Shown here in pieces: positions 26,463 to 35,876 of a DNA stretch of 55,833 nt. The position numbers and the translations under genes were made by a program. Location: assembly GCA_014730295.1 (NCBI GenBank), contig WJIN01000152.1, positions 1-55,833 of the forward strand, given 5' to 3'. Numbering within the stretch: the stretch's first letter is position 1; each line of letters opens with the position of its first letter. Origin of the DNA: Promethearchaeota archaeon. Lineage in GTDB: Archaea; Asgardarchaeota; Lokiarchaeia; Sigynarchaeales; SOKP01. A model generated the notes under the pieces. The model was not told where the DNA came from. It searched no databases and worked only from the letters and a program-made list of their open reading frames with translations.

Positions 26463-27878
26463 TCATTTTTTATTTTGAGAATTAATCTCTTTCGCCCGTT
26501 TCTCTAATAATTCTTGAACCCGTTCTTTATCTTCCTTGTACCAATTCAGAGCAAAAATCCAGAGTAGAATTCCTGGAATAGTAAAAAAAGCAATAAAAAC
26601 GGAAACGACATAATAATTTTCTCCAATAAAAGAGATAAAAATTCCACTAACTAACGGTCCCGCTCCAAAACTGATATTTTCCAGAAATTTATTCCATGAG
26701 ACTATTTGTCCTTGAGCCTCAGGGAGATTTATTTCTTGAATAAGGGGACCTTGGTTAATCTCATATAATGCCGAAATAGATTGACTGATTAGAAACATTA
26801 ATCCCATAATCCAAAACACCGGGAAACTAAACACATAAGATAAATCTGCTCCTTCTTGTTCACTTAATTTAGGGAGAGGGATATAGAATAAAATTACAAA
26901 AAATAACGCACCCCCAAAGAGCGCAAAAATAATCAAATAGAGCCGAATTTTATGATTATCGGATGCCCACCTATCGGATGCCCGAGCAAGAAATATCCTT
27001 CCTAAAACTCCTGCGCTGATACCAAATATTGTAATAAATAAACTTGTATTTAAAGGTGAGATGTTGTGAGGGGGATTTTGGATATAAGGAAGAAAAAGGA
27101 TGGTTAAACTGCCCATAAAGAGCTGGGTGCTAATACCCTCAATCAAAGCCACCAAATTGGTTTTACTAAGCATAGTCGAGCGCATCGTTTCTTTATCTAT
27201 TTGGTATTTGTATTCCACTGAATCTTCCTTTAATGCTATTTTTAGCTCATCCCTTTGAGCCCCTCTTTTTGGCTCTTGTAATTGAATAAACATCACAATT
27301 CCGGATATGATGAGCGCTATTCCTATGGAACTAAAATATATACGCCATAATCCCGCTTGGATCAAAAAGCCTGAAAAAAGAAAGCCGCTTAACTGAAAAA
27401 CATTACGTACGATACCATAAATACCGAAAAATCTCGACCTCATATTCATTGGAACTATATCATGCGCAAGAGAAAGCACCGTAGGATAATTTCCCCCTGC
27501 AAATAATGAAAAAGTTAACGCAAAAACATAAAAAAAGAGCCAAGAACTAATTCCTTGACCTTCCATTGTAAAGGAAAGGAGGAGCATACTCGTACCTCGA
27601 GCACACGCCACCATCAACAATATTTTTTTTCTGTTATATTTATCAATAAATCTTCCAAATATGAGTCCCGCAATTGACATCATCCAGAACATTGAAGTAA
27701 TCAAAACACCCATTTCAAACGCATGATAGGGGTCAGTGGGCCAAAATATTTTGGATAAAGGGACGATAATGATATAAATTCCACTAAATGCGAGTATTTG
27801 AAATCCTCCCAATGGATAGACGGGCCACATATGTTTATTTATTGAAAAAATAGATTCATTTGTTTGCTGCTCAACCAT
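26463..27878 (-). CDS. Major facilitator superfamily (MFS) transporter
   Basis: This 471-residue protein has about twelve membrane helices. The loop between helices 2 and 3 carries motif A as GLIFGRFIDKYNRKKILL, and helices 4-5 carry FAGGNYPTVLSLAHD and RSRFFGIYG, as in many MFS exporters. The cytosolic loop between the two halves (about residues 195-225) is charged. The substrate is not predictable; no biosynthetic operon is attached. It is monocistronic or the distal gene after the two FG-GAP proteins, which lie upstream on the same strand with a gap of about 100 bases. Confidence 0.85.
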   Translation of the reverse strand: MVEQQTNESIFSINKHMWPVYPLGGFQILAFSGIYIIIVPLSKIFWPTDPYHAFEMGVLITSMFWMMSIAGLIFGRFIDKYNRKKILLMVACARGTSMLLLSFTMEGQGISSWLFFYVFALTFSLFAGGNYPTVLSLAHDIVPMNMRSRFFGIYGIVRNVFQLSGFLFSGFLIQAGLWRIYFSSIGIALIISGIVMFIQLQEPKRGAQRDELKIALKEDSVEYKYQIDKETMRSTMLSKTNLVALIEGISTQLFMGSLTILFLPYIQNPPHNISPLNTSLFITIFGISAGVLGRIFLARASDRWASDNHKIRLYLIIFALFGGALFFVILFYIPLPKLSEQEGADLSYVFSFPVFWIMGLMFLISQSISALYEINQGPLIQEINLPEAQGQIVSWNKFLENISFGAGPLVSGIFISFIGENYYVVSVFIAFFTIPGILLWIFALNWYKEDKERVQELLEKRAKEINSQNKK

Positions 27879-27980
27879 TATTTATAATTTTACTTGATTA
27901 AATTAATTATTTTCTAATTTCCTAATTAATTAACAAACAGATCAAAAAAAGGATAAAAAAAATATATTAATTATTCAGTA

Positions 27981-30596
27981 TTAATCTCTTGTTTCGGGTA
28001 ATCCATTGGGATAGAGATTTATTAATTGCTTGGGCGTAGTGTCATATCCATTTTTTTCCATGATTTCATAAAGTCTCTGTGTATTTTCCTCTACGGATAA
28101 TTCCATTATCTCCTCTGCAAACAAAATATACGAAAATGAGACGAGAAATGGTGCTCCCCAAAAGAGTGTGGTGACCAAGAAGATACCAAAAACCAGAAAT
28201 ATGACTGTTTCACCTCCGATGAAAAAACCGGTAAAATTCACGGAACTTAAGAATGTAAAAAAGGTCAGCAAAGCAGAAATTCCCGCAACACCCTTAATTA
28301 TGGATTGAGCCCATATACTAATCGGTTCGATATCTCCTGGTGAACGATCTTCCTTTAATTGTCGAAAGTAGACGATTCCAGCATCATCTAATAGATAATT
28401 CCCCGCGATAAAAAATGAGAAAATAACGAATGTAAGGATCATTGGAAGCATACACAACAGAGAATACCCCGCGATAAAGTCAATGAAATCATCTCCGTTA
28501 AAGGTCTCAAAGGATTGGCTATAGCCAAGAATAGGTGCGACTGTATTATATGTATAAAAACCGATAGCGATTGATAATAGGAGTGGCAAAACGACTCTTT
28601 TGAGCTTAATTATGCTGCTAATAGATTTTCTTTTTCCCATATCTGAAACAAGTATCTCATTATGATATCGTTTCTTAGATAATTTGAAAAAGAAATTTCT
28701 AAGTTTTACGAATAGAAAGGCAAATTGTGGCGCGAATGCATTAAAAATCGCTGCAGTTAATGGAAGCATTCCGTACCATATAATCGTTACCGATAGATAG
28801 ACTATAATTACCTCCGTTATCCCTTCTCCGGCAATAAGCGTTTTATTTGCAATATTTATCGTTAGTAAGAAAAGGAGGAAGCTTAAAGTCATAAGGATTA
28901 ACACAACAATATTTACTATTGTAGCTAATTTTCTTTTTTTAAACCCTTCTCTTATCTTATCTTTCTTGAAGGTCATTCTTTTCCCAAAGAAAATCACCAA
29001 GAATACTCCGAGGATTCCTAAAATGATAAGAACGATCAACAATGGAATTCCTATTGGAAAAGCGGGTGATATCCATAACATTTGAGGATCCCTGGATGAG
29101 AGTGCTAACACTGATATCCAACCGCTAAAGACCATATCTTTTCTATTGTCTCCATCAATATCTTGAATGGGTATTAATTCATATCCATCTGAATCGGTAT
29201 TAATTATGCTATATACGCTATTATCAATAAAACTGAAAACTTTAAACCTATTGACTTCAGATGGAGAAAAAATTGGTTGAAACGTTTCCACGGAAATGAT
29301 TTCACTTATCCCATCACCATCAATATCATCATTTAAGGAAAATATAGGAGTAATATCATGTTCTTCCGAATTAAATTTTGAAAATATCAATTCATTTTTG
29401 TTCTCTTGGATTTTGTATATAAACGTATTGATATTATTTTCATTACTAGGTCTGTAAAGCATATTTATCAATATTAATGATTCATTGTCTCCAGAAGGGT
29501 TAGAAATCTCTTCAATGGATATTTCTGTCCAAGTATCCGTATTTAATGACTGGTTGAATGAGCTCATGAGAGATCCATCACTACCACTAAACCATGTCAG
29601 ATTAAATTTCTTATTGGGACTAAGGCTATTATCATATTCTGTAATGATTAAAATTTCATCTACTCCATCTGCATTCAGATCCTCAATTATTTCATGGGTC
29701 TTTATTATATGATCCTCTCCCGCATATGTGTAGTTATAAATCGGATTGGAAAAAGATGGATTGCTTCGATTTAATAAAGAAAAAAATGTTTCACCTATAT
29801 AAAGAAGTTCTTCTTTACTATCCCTATTAAAACTTATCAATGCTCTATTACCGGCATCAGCTTCCAAATAATCATCTTCGAACTCACCTGTTGGGAGACC
29901 AGTAACCCGAGAACCGTTATCCAATGAATACACGGTGAGATTGATTGAGATCTCTGTACCATTAAAAGCTTCGAGACAATATATATATCCAATGTCATCT
30001 GATGGTGTGTTTGAAGAACTCACTGAGTCGAGTATAGGGTTATCCGTAAAAAACCCGTCCGAAGTTATATAGGACCCATTCTTTCCTGAAATAACCAAAT
30101 TGGAAAACTCCTCAATATTATATTCAGGTTGCTGACCTTCATTCCATGATTCTTGAACACTCGCAATACTTACGAAATAATCTATGATTCCATCCGCATC
30201 CAAATCGAATATTGGTTCAACTAACTTCACTGGATTATCAGTCACTTTTTCCCAAATTTTCCCGCCCGTTAGACCACTTAACGAAAATAAGCCCCCAGAC
30301 CGGGGATTATTATATAGAGCATCATCCTCATATCTTACATCAGCATACACTAAAATATCATTATTCCCATCCGAATTGATATCGTCTATTTCCATCATTT
30401 CAAAATCAAATGGCCGTAGTGCTTGATACTCTGCCCAACTCCAACCTGGCTGCATCTCCATTTGGGTAATAAATATCAACCCCAAACCCGAAAAGATTAA
30501 AAATGACACCCCAACCAATACGAGATTGATAGGTTGAGATTTGGTATTATTACTTTTTCGTAAATTCATATTAAGAAAGGTAAAGAAATTCTCCAC
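27981..30596 (-). CDS. Membrane protein with extracellular FG-GAP/integrin-like propeller and multi-helix C-terminal domain (paralogue A)
   Basis: This 871-residue protein has one N-terminal membrane helix at about 23-46. A long outward region of about 470 residues follows, with repeated calcium-binding-like strings of the form D-x-[DN]-x-D-G-x-x-[DE]: DDINSDGNNDILVY, DLDADGIIDYFVS, DLNADGVDEILII, DIDGDGISEIISVE, DIDGDNRKDMVFSG. These are the FG-GAP/VCBS signature of integrin-alpha-like beta propellers. After residue about 515 come roughly seven membrane helices and a conserved block NYLLDDAGIVYF...GDIEPISIWAQSIIKG. The same membrane domain occurs in the next gene and, alone, at 45316-46203. 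Role unknown; a surface receptor or transport complex is plausible. Confidence 0.8.
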   Translation of the reverse strand: MENFFTFLNMNLRKSNNTKSQPINLVLVGVSFLIFSGLGLIFITQMEMQPGWSWAEYQALRPFDFEMMEIDDINSDGNNDILVYADVRYEDDALYNNPRSGGLFSLSGLTGGKIWEKVTDNPVKLVEPIFDLDADGIIDYFVSIASVQESWNEGQQPEYNIEEFSNLVISGKNGSYITSDGFFTDNPILDSVSSSNTPSDDIGYIYCLEAFNGTEISINLTVYSLDNGSRVTGLPTGEFEDDYLEADAGNRALISFNRDSKEELLYIGETFFSLLNRSNPSFSNPIYNYTYAGEDHIIKTHEIIEDLNADGVDEILIITEYDNSLSPNKKFNLTWFSGSDGSLMSSFNQSLNTDTWTEISIEEISNPSGDNESLILINMLYRPSNENNINTFIYKIQENKNELIFSKFNSEEHDITPIFSLNDDIDGDGISEIISVETFQPIFSPSEVNRFKVFSFIDNSVYSIINTDSDGYELIPIQDIDGDNRKDMVFSGWISVLALSSRDPQMLWISPAFPIGIPLLIVLIILGILGVFLVIFFGKRMTFKKDKIREGFKKRKLATIVNIVVLILMTLSFLLFLLTINIANKTLIAGEGITEVIIVYLSVTIIWYGMLPLTAAIFNAFAPQFAFLFVKLRNFFFKLSKKRYHNEILVSDMGKRKSISSIIKLKRVVLPLLLSIAIGFYTYNTVAPILGYSQSFETFNGDDFIDFIAGYSLLCMLPMILTFVIFSFFIAGNYLLDDAGIVYFRQLKEDRSPGDIEPISIWAQSIIKGVAGISALLTFFTFLSSVNFTGFFIGGETVIFLVFGIFLVTTLFWGAPFLVSFSYILFAEEIMELSVEENTQRLYEIMEKNGYDTTPKQLINLYPNGLPETRD

Positions 30597-30677
30597 ATTA
30601 ATAATTTATTATTAGGAGAAATGGATACAAAAATTCATTAATAATAAATAAAAAAGGTAAGATAAGAATTGAAACTT

Positions 30678-33320
30678 TTATTTGGATTTTTTGCTAATCT
30701 GCTTCTCTTGAGGTTTAAGATTTGTAATTCTTCGTGGTTCAGTATCGAATCCATTACTTTTCATAATCTCGTATAATTTATTCTTGTTTTCCTCCAACGA
30801 AAATTCCATGATCTCTTCAGCTAACAATATATAGCTAAATGCAGTAAGAAACGGGATTCCCCAGAAAAATACGATTGTCATGAAGAACCCAAATATGATG
30901 AAAACGCCTTCTCCTTGAAAGAATCCAGAAAAATCAACACTAGAGAAGAATTGAACAAAGGTAATAATCGCAGAGATCCCAGCAACTCCTTTTATGATTG
31001 ATTGGGCCCATATACTTATTGGCTCGATATCACCCGGCTGTCTATGCTTTTTAGGTTGGCGGAAGTACACAATACCAGCATCATCTAATAAATAGTTACC
31101 GGCAATAAAAAACGAAAAAACAAGGTATGTTAAGATCATCGGAAGAACGCATAGAATATTGAAACCAACGATAAAACTAAAGAATTCTTCGGAAGCGAAT
31201 ACATCAAATCCCATAGGGTATCCCAATAAAGGCGCTGTTGTATTATATGTATAGAAGCCAATGGCGATTGAGAAAAGCAATGGCAACAATACTCTTTTTA
31301 GTTTTATGAGTAAGCCTAATTCCTCCCTCTCTTCCATATCCACAACAAATATCTCATTATAATATCGCTTTGACAATTTAAAGGAGAAATTTCGAAGATT
31401 TATAAAGAAATAGGCGAATCTCGGAGCAAAATGATTATAAATTGCCGCAGTGAAGGGTAATAAAGCATACCATATTATCGAAGTGGTCAGAAAGGCAATA
31501 GTAATATTTGTCATATAATGTCCTGTTATGAGAGTTTGGTTAAATATATTGATTTGTAGTAAAAACATCATGAACGTTAGGGTCATCAACGATATTACCA
31601 CAATATTTACAATTACAGCCAGTTTTCTCTTTTTAAGACTACCCATAATTTTTTCTCTTTGAACGCTGAGTTTTTTTCCATTTTGTATTAGTATAATTAT
31701 TCCGATGAGTATCATTGCGAGAAAAATGATAAATAGGGGGATTCCTAATGGAAAAATACTTGAAAGGAATATAGGAACAGGATCTTGTGTGGAAAGTGCC
31801 GAAACGGATTGCCAACTTAATATTAGCATATCCTTCTTATTGTCACCGTTAAAATCATCAATAGTAAAAATATCTTGAACCCATTGATCCGTGTTTGTGA
31901 TTGCTAAGTTTTTATTGGAATATGGATTAATTATGCGGTATCTATGTACTTCAGGAGAGAGTAATGGCCTATACGATTCAATTAGTACTATTTCCCCAAG
32001 GAGGTCACCGTCGAGATCTTCCTGAAGGGCAAATGTGTGAGCAATACCATTATCATTATCAAAGCGTTTGTTATATTCCCAGAGGGGATGTTCTCCAATT
32101 GAAAATGAGTCAATTTCATAAACAAAACTATTTAGGTATCTCGCTTGGGTTTGTGCATTATATCCATCCAAATAAAACAAAACAAAGGTTTTATTTTCTT
32201 CTCCCGAATAAAATAATTGCTCTAATTCTTCACATTGATAATCAAATCCATTTTCTAAAGAAATATTCAAAGAATCTTGAAGAGAAAAATCTACTCCATT
32301 TAGCAGAGTTGCGTTGAATTTATAATCTTTGTCAGAATACCGAGTTATTAATAAAAGTTCCTCATTACCATCGTCGTTTTGATCTTTAATCTTTACTATT
32401 TTTTCAAATTCTAGATTATAATCCTTTGTTGAGAATTTAGATATCGGATTTAGAGGATCCAATGTAGTTAAATTAAGACGCGATATTCCATCCCTGTCAA
32501 TAAGTAGGATATATTCTGTATTATCTATAGTGAATAATTCTACCCGGGGAAGAAAATTGGATTTATAAAAATTTTCGATATTATTATAATACGTAAAATT
32601 ATTATTCGCTATTTGTGTGCCATTGTTAAAATAGCTAGTGATGTTCACATCATAATTATCATAACCACCCATAGATCCGTTATAAAATTCAAGACAAAAG
32701 AGATCTGCTTTGTCATCATTCAAGTTATCTAATGCTACCATATCAATAAACCCCGTTGATGGAAAGTCTTCATCAGTTCCAATATCATTCCCATCATTCC
32801 CTCCTGAAATTATTTTGTTTGTAAATTGATCAATATGGATATAAGGTATCATATCATAATTCTCACCGTCATAAGATTTGTTATACCAACTTTCGTTTAC
32901 AGTCGCAATAGAGATGAAGTAATCTTGAATCGAATCTCCATCCAAATCTGGTAAAGTAAATACTTTTTTCACGGGTCCATTATACGTATTCATCCATAAT
33001 CTGTTTCCAGTAGCTCCATCGAGGGCTATAATCGCCCCAAATTGGGGATTATCATACAGAGGTTTCACAGAGTCATCTCTCCGTTGAATATCAACATAGG
33101 AAATTATATCATCGTTCCCATTTCCACCTATATCATCTGTTTTAAACGCATATAATTCCATTGGATAGGTTTCACGGAGATCTTGATAAAACCAACCCGT
33201 TTGAAATTCCATTTGAGTAATAAATATGAGCCCAAGTCCCGCAAGTACTAAGAAAGAGATCGCAATCAAAATCCAATTAATAGGTTCGGATTTTATTTTT
33301 TTACTTTTACGTAAATTCAT
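30678..33320 (-). CDS. Membrane protein with extracellular FG-GAP/integrin-like propeller and multi-helix C-terminal domain (paralogue B)
   Basis: This 880-residue protein is a tandem paralogue of the gene downstream, 81 bases away on the same strand. It has the same N-terminal helix (INWILIAISFLVLAGLGLIF), propeller repeats (DIGGNGNDDIISYVD, DLDGDSIQDYFIS, DQNDDGNEELLLI, DLDGDLLGEIVLIE, DFNGDNKKDMLILSW) and a membrane domain with the block LLDDAGIVYF...GDIEPISIWAQS. The soluble tails after the last helix match too (YEIMKSNGFDTEPRR against YEIMEKNGYDTTPKQ). The membrane parts are more alike than the propellers, which suggests the outer parts diverged for different ligands. Co-transcription with paralogue A is likely. 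Confidence 0.8.
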   Translation of the reverse strand: MNLRKSKKIKSEPINWILIAISFLVLAGLGLIFITQMEFQTGWFYQDLRETYPMELYAFKTDDIGGNGNDDIISYVDIQRRDDSVKPLYDNPQFGAIIALDGATGNRLWMNTYNGPVKKVFTLPDLDGDSIQDYFISIATVNESWYNKSYDGENYDMIPYIHIDQFTNKIISGGNDGNDIGTDEDFPSTGFIDMVALDNLNDDKADLFCLEFYNGSMGGYDNYDVNITSYFNNGTQIANNNFTYYNNIENFYKSNFLPRVELFTIDNTEYILLIDRDGISRLNLTTLDPLNPISKFSTKDYNLEFEKIVKIKDQNDDGNEELLLITRYSDKDYKFNATLLNGVDFSLQDSLNISLENGFDYQCEELEQLFYSGEENKTFVLFYLDGYNAQTQARYLNSFVYEIDSFSIGEHPLWEYNKRFDNDNGIAHTFALQEDLDGDLLGEIVLIESYRPLLSPEVHRYRIINPYSNKNLAITNTDQWVQDIFTIDDFNGDNKKDMLILSWQSVSALSTQDPVPIFLSSIFPLGIPLFIIFLAMILIGIIILIQNGKKLSVQREKIMGSLKKRKLAVIVNIVVISLMTLTFMMFLLQINIFNQTLITGHYMTNITIAFLTTSIIWYALLPFTAAIYNHFAPRFAYFFINLRNFSFKLSKRYYNEIFVVDMEEREELGLLIKLKRVLLPLLFSIAIGFYTYNTTAPLLGYPMGFDVFASEEFFSFIVGFNILCVLPMILTYLVFSFFIAGNYLLDDAGIVYFRQPKKHRQPGDIEPISIWAQSIIKGVAGISAIITFVQFFSSVDFSGFFQGEGVFIIFGFFMTIVFFWGIPFLTAFSYILLAEEIMEFSLEENKNKLYEIMKSNGFDTEPRRITNLKPQEKQISKKSK

Positions 33321-33453
33321 ATTAGTAACCTAATCGTTATGAAATTATTAAAATCTTTTTTCTAATCCCCACGTCGTTAAATCCATTAAAATGTAAGGAA
33401 AATTAGTTTTAAATACTAACTTCACACAATAATATTAGAAATAAATTATTTTG

Positions 33454-33879
33454 ATGGGAATAGTAAACATGTTGAATGTTATTGTTGCGATTTTACAAAT
33501 TTTGCTAGCATTAGGCTTTATTGGGTTCTGGATCTACTTTTTTATGGTGGAAAACCGAGATCCAGAAAACACAGAGGTATATTTAGCTTTTGAACGTTCA
33601 TTTCCAGTACCCGATTTAGGATGGATCACTCCAACATTATTTATAGCTGCGATAGGATTACTTATTGATGAAATCTTCGGGCTTTTTTTTACTATAATTT
33701 CTGGGAGTGCTTTAATTTTTCTTGGGTTATTAGATATTTCGTTTAATATACAAAACGGAGGATTTAAAGGCTCTGCATCAGATGTGATAATGAATCTTTT
33801 CATAAATCTTATTTGCGTTATTTTCGGCCCACTTTTTTTGTGGTATGCATGGAGCATTTTCTCTGTAATAGCAGTATAA
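33454..33879 (+). CDS. Small four-helix membrane protein, upstream partner of a KDSR-like SDR
   Basis: This 141-residue protein has about four membrane helices (about 8-28, 53-72, 75-92, 112-138) and a short hydrophilic loop ENRDPENTEVYL. I recognise no family. The start is taken as the ATG at 33454; a TTG directly before it is the only other option. Its stop is nine bases before the ATG of the KDSR-like SDR, so they form an operon and may act in the same membrane-lipid step. That functional link is inference from spacing only. Confidence 0.72.
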   Translation: MGIVNMLNVIVAILQILLALGFIGFWIYFFMVENRDPENTEVYLAFERSFPVPDLGWITPTLFIAAIGLLIDEIFGLFFTIISGSALIFLGLLDISFNIQNGGFKGSASDVIMNLFINLICVIFGPLFLWYAWSIFSVIAV

Positions 33880-33888
33880 TAATTTTAA

Positions 33889-34761
33889 ATGAGTGAAATT
33901 ATGACAAGTAAAAAATTACTGAAAAAACAACCATTTAAGGAACAAAGTGCCATAATATGTGGAGCAAGTGAAGGAATTGGTTTGGCAACAGCAAAAGAAA
34001 TTGTCAAATTGGGCGGGAATGTATGCATTATTGCGCGAAGGGAAGAAAAGCTAGCAGAGGCTAAATTAACATTAACCTCACTCAAAGTGGATGATTCTCA
34101 GCATATAGAATCAATTTCTTGTGATACTACAGACATGAACACGCTTAAACCACTTATTGAAAAATATATTGATGAACACGGAGTTCCAGAATATTTGATC
34201 AATGTTGTGGGGATGGCATTGCCTGATTATGTGGAAAATTATGCTTTGGAGGATTTTAAAAATCACATGGATGTAAATTATTATGGACAATTAGTTCCTA
34301 CTTTAATTCTTCTTCCTCATTTTATGGAACGACGTAGTGGACATATTGCCTTTGTAGCGTCAGTTGCCGCATATATTGGGCTAATTGGATATACCGCCTA
34401 TACTCCGACTAAAGCTGCAATTGTAGGGTTAGCTGAAACTCTTAAAAATGAACTTTCACCATATAAAATTGATATTTCAGTGATCTTCCCACCTGACACG
34501 GAGACTTCTACATTTGAGAGAGAAAATAAACTAAAACCAGATGAGTGTAAAATTATTTCCGAGCGCGGAGGACTAATGCAACCAGAAGAAATTGCAGAAC
34601 CGTTTATAGAAGGGATACTCGATAAAGACTTTTATATTACGCCTGGCGAGGCTGGATGGATGTTCTGGGTAAAACGGCATTTCCCTAAACTGGTATTCTG
34701 GATACTTGATAGAGATCTAAAGAAAGCGAGAAAAAAATTAGGAAAAGATTCAAATTATTAA
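33889..34761 (+). CDS. SDR resembling 3-ketodihydrosphingosine reductase (KDSR)
   Basis: This 290-residue SDR has the cofactor motif GASEGIGLATAKE (25-37), IARREEKL after strand two (Arg pair favours NADP(H)), Ser158 and catalytic Tyr171/Lys175 (YTPTK). The stretch VIFPPDTETSTFERENKLKP (about 198-217) closely recalls eukaryotic KDSR, which reads like PPDTDTPGxEEENxxKPxE. That enzyme reduces 3-ketosphinganine in sphingolipid synthesis, and its active site lies at the membrane face. The C-terminus here has amphipathic/hydrophobic helices (MFWVKRHFPKLVFWILD), consistent with membrane contact. The substrate may instead be another 3-ketolipid. It is co-operonic with a small membrane protein. Confidence 0.75.
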   Translation: MSEIMTSKKLLKKQPFKEQSAIICGASEGIGLATAKEIVKLGGNVCIIARREEKLAEAKLTLTSLKVDDSQHIESISCDTTDMNTLKPLIEKYIDEHGVPEYLINVVGMALPDYVENYALEDFKNHMDVNYYGQLVPTLILLPHFMERRSGHIAFVASVAAYIGLIGYTAYTPTKAAIVGLAETLKNELSPYKIDISVIFPPDTETSTFERENKLKPDECKIISERGGLMQPEEIAEPFIEGILDKDFYITPGEAGWMFWVKRHFPKLVFWILDRDLKKARKKLGKDSNY

Positions 34762-34770
34762 ATTTTTTTA

Positions 34771-35154
34771 TTACTCCCCTTTTTTCACGACTCCTTTAAA
34801 TTCGGTAAACTGATTAAATATTTTTGGATCAGCATCCTCAATCTTTGCGAAGATATTCACTGCAGATGCAGCTTTTGGTTTGTTACTCGTACTTGCGGGA
34901 GTTTTTCCAAAAAAGATGCAAAATCCGTTTCCACCCATCCAATATCCGATATCACCAACCTCGCATTCCAATTGAGAGGTTTCCTCGTCTATTTCAACAG
35001 GAATTGTCCCATAAAGTTCTTCCCCCCATCGAGATAAATTCAATTCTAGAGGTAAAGCGTTCCAGATTTTTTCACATGTGTTTGGGTTTTTATCTTTTAA
35101 TAATTTTGCTTTAACCTCCCCGATCTTTTCATTTTTTATGATAATATATTCCAT
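34771..35154 (-). CDS. Cyclophilin-like fold protein (TM1367/PF04126 type)
   Basis: This 127-residue protein has the conserved features of the cyclophilin-like family related to TM1367: NPNTCEKIWNALP, then LSRWGEELYGTIPVEID, and GDIGYWMGGNGFCIFFGKTPAS. The family has a cyclophilin beta-barrel but no clear isomerase site, and its function is unknown. A strong Shine-Dalgarno (GGAGG) lies just before the ATG at 35154, one of few clear ones in the window. It converges with the KDSR-like gene, nine bases between the stops. Confidence 0.82.
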   Translation of the reverse strand: MEYIIIKNEKIGEVKAKLLKDKNPNTCEKIWNALPLELNLSRWGEELYGTIPVEIDEETSQLECEVGDIGYWMGGNGFCIFFGKTPASTSNKPKAASAVNIFAKIEDADPKIFNQFTEFKGVVKKGE

Positions 35155-35307
35155 TTTTGATCTCCTCCATTTTTTATAAAACTTAATAAAACCAAAAAAT
35201 TAAGCATTATCATTTTAAAATATTGAGATGCTTAAAGATTTAAATTAAAAAAAATCGAGGTATAATATAATACTCTATAATATGATTTTTAAAAATATAA
35301 TATAAAG

Positions 35308-35700
35308 ATGATGAATATGGAAAAACGAGTATATTACGAATATCTTTTTAAAATAGGCGGAATTTTTAATTGGCTGATGGCAATCTCGTTCATATCAATA
35401 AGTCTTATAATGCCCAACGTGTTTGAGTTATTTGGATCTTCCCGCCCTCCGACCTTGTTTTTTTTACATTCCCTTTTGGGATTGATTTTTGTATATGGAG
35501 TTGGTTATTTTATTGTCGGATTGGATATCGATAAAAATCGGGGCTGCGTGTGGCTTGGAATATTGAGTAAGCTTACCTTTTTTACCTTCTGCGTTATTTA
35601 TTTCCTAATCGGAGATTTGGATCTCATTATCGTTATTCTGGGATTTCTTGATTTTATTTTTGCGTGTTTGTTTATTGAATTTATAATAAATTACAAATAA
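35308..35700 (+). CDS. Small four-helix membrane protein of unknown function
   Basis: This 130-residue protein has four membrane helices (about 14-35, 49-70, 80-100, 104-126) with a short aromatic-rich N-terminus. No family is recognised. TATA-like runs (GGTATAATATAATAC near 35260-35274 and ATATAATATAAAG near 35293-35305) precede it. In-frame ATGs at 35308, 35311 and 35317 are all possible starts. It stands alone ahead of the glycoside hydrolase with a gap of 176 bases. Confidence 0.7.
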   Translation: MMNMEKRVYYEYLFKIGGIFNWLMAISFISISLIMPNVFELFGSSRPPTLFFLHSLLGLIFVYGVGYFIVGLDIDKNRGCVWLGILSKLTFFTFCVIYFLIGDLDLIIVILGFLDFIFACLFIEFIINYK

Positions 35701-35876
35701 AAATCAAACAATTCATCCTTTCTTTTTTGGTTCCGATTACTTTAAATTAAGTAGAAAAACAAAAAATTGACAATAGGAAAAAGGATAAAAAAATCGGTAA
35801 ATAAACCTTATTTTTCTTTAACATTTATTCTTTTTAACCAAAATTTACTTAGTAACTCACTTGGAGAAATGTAAAT

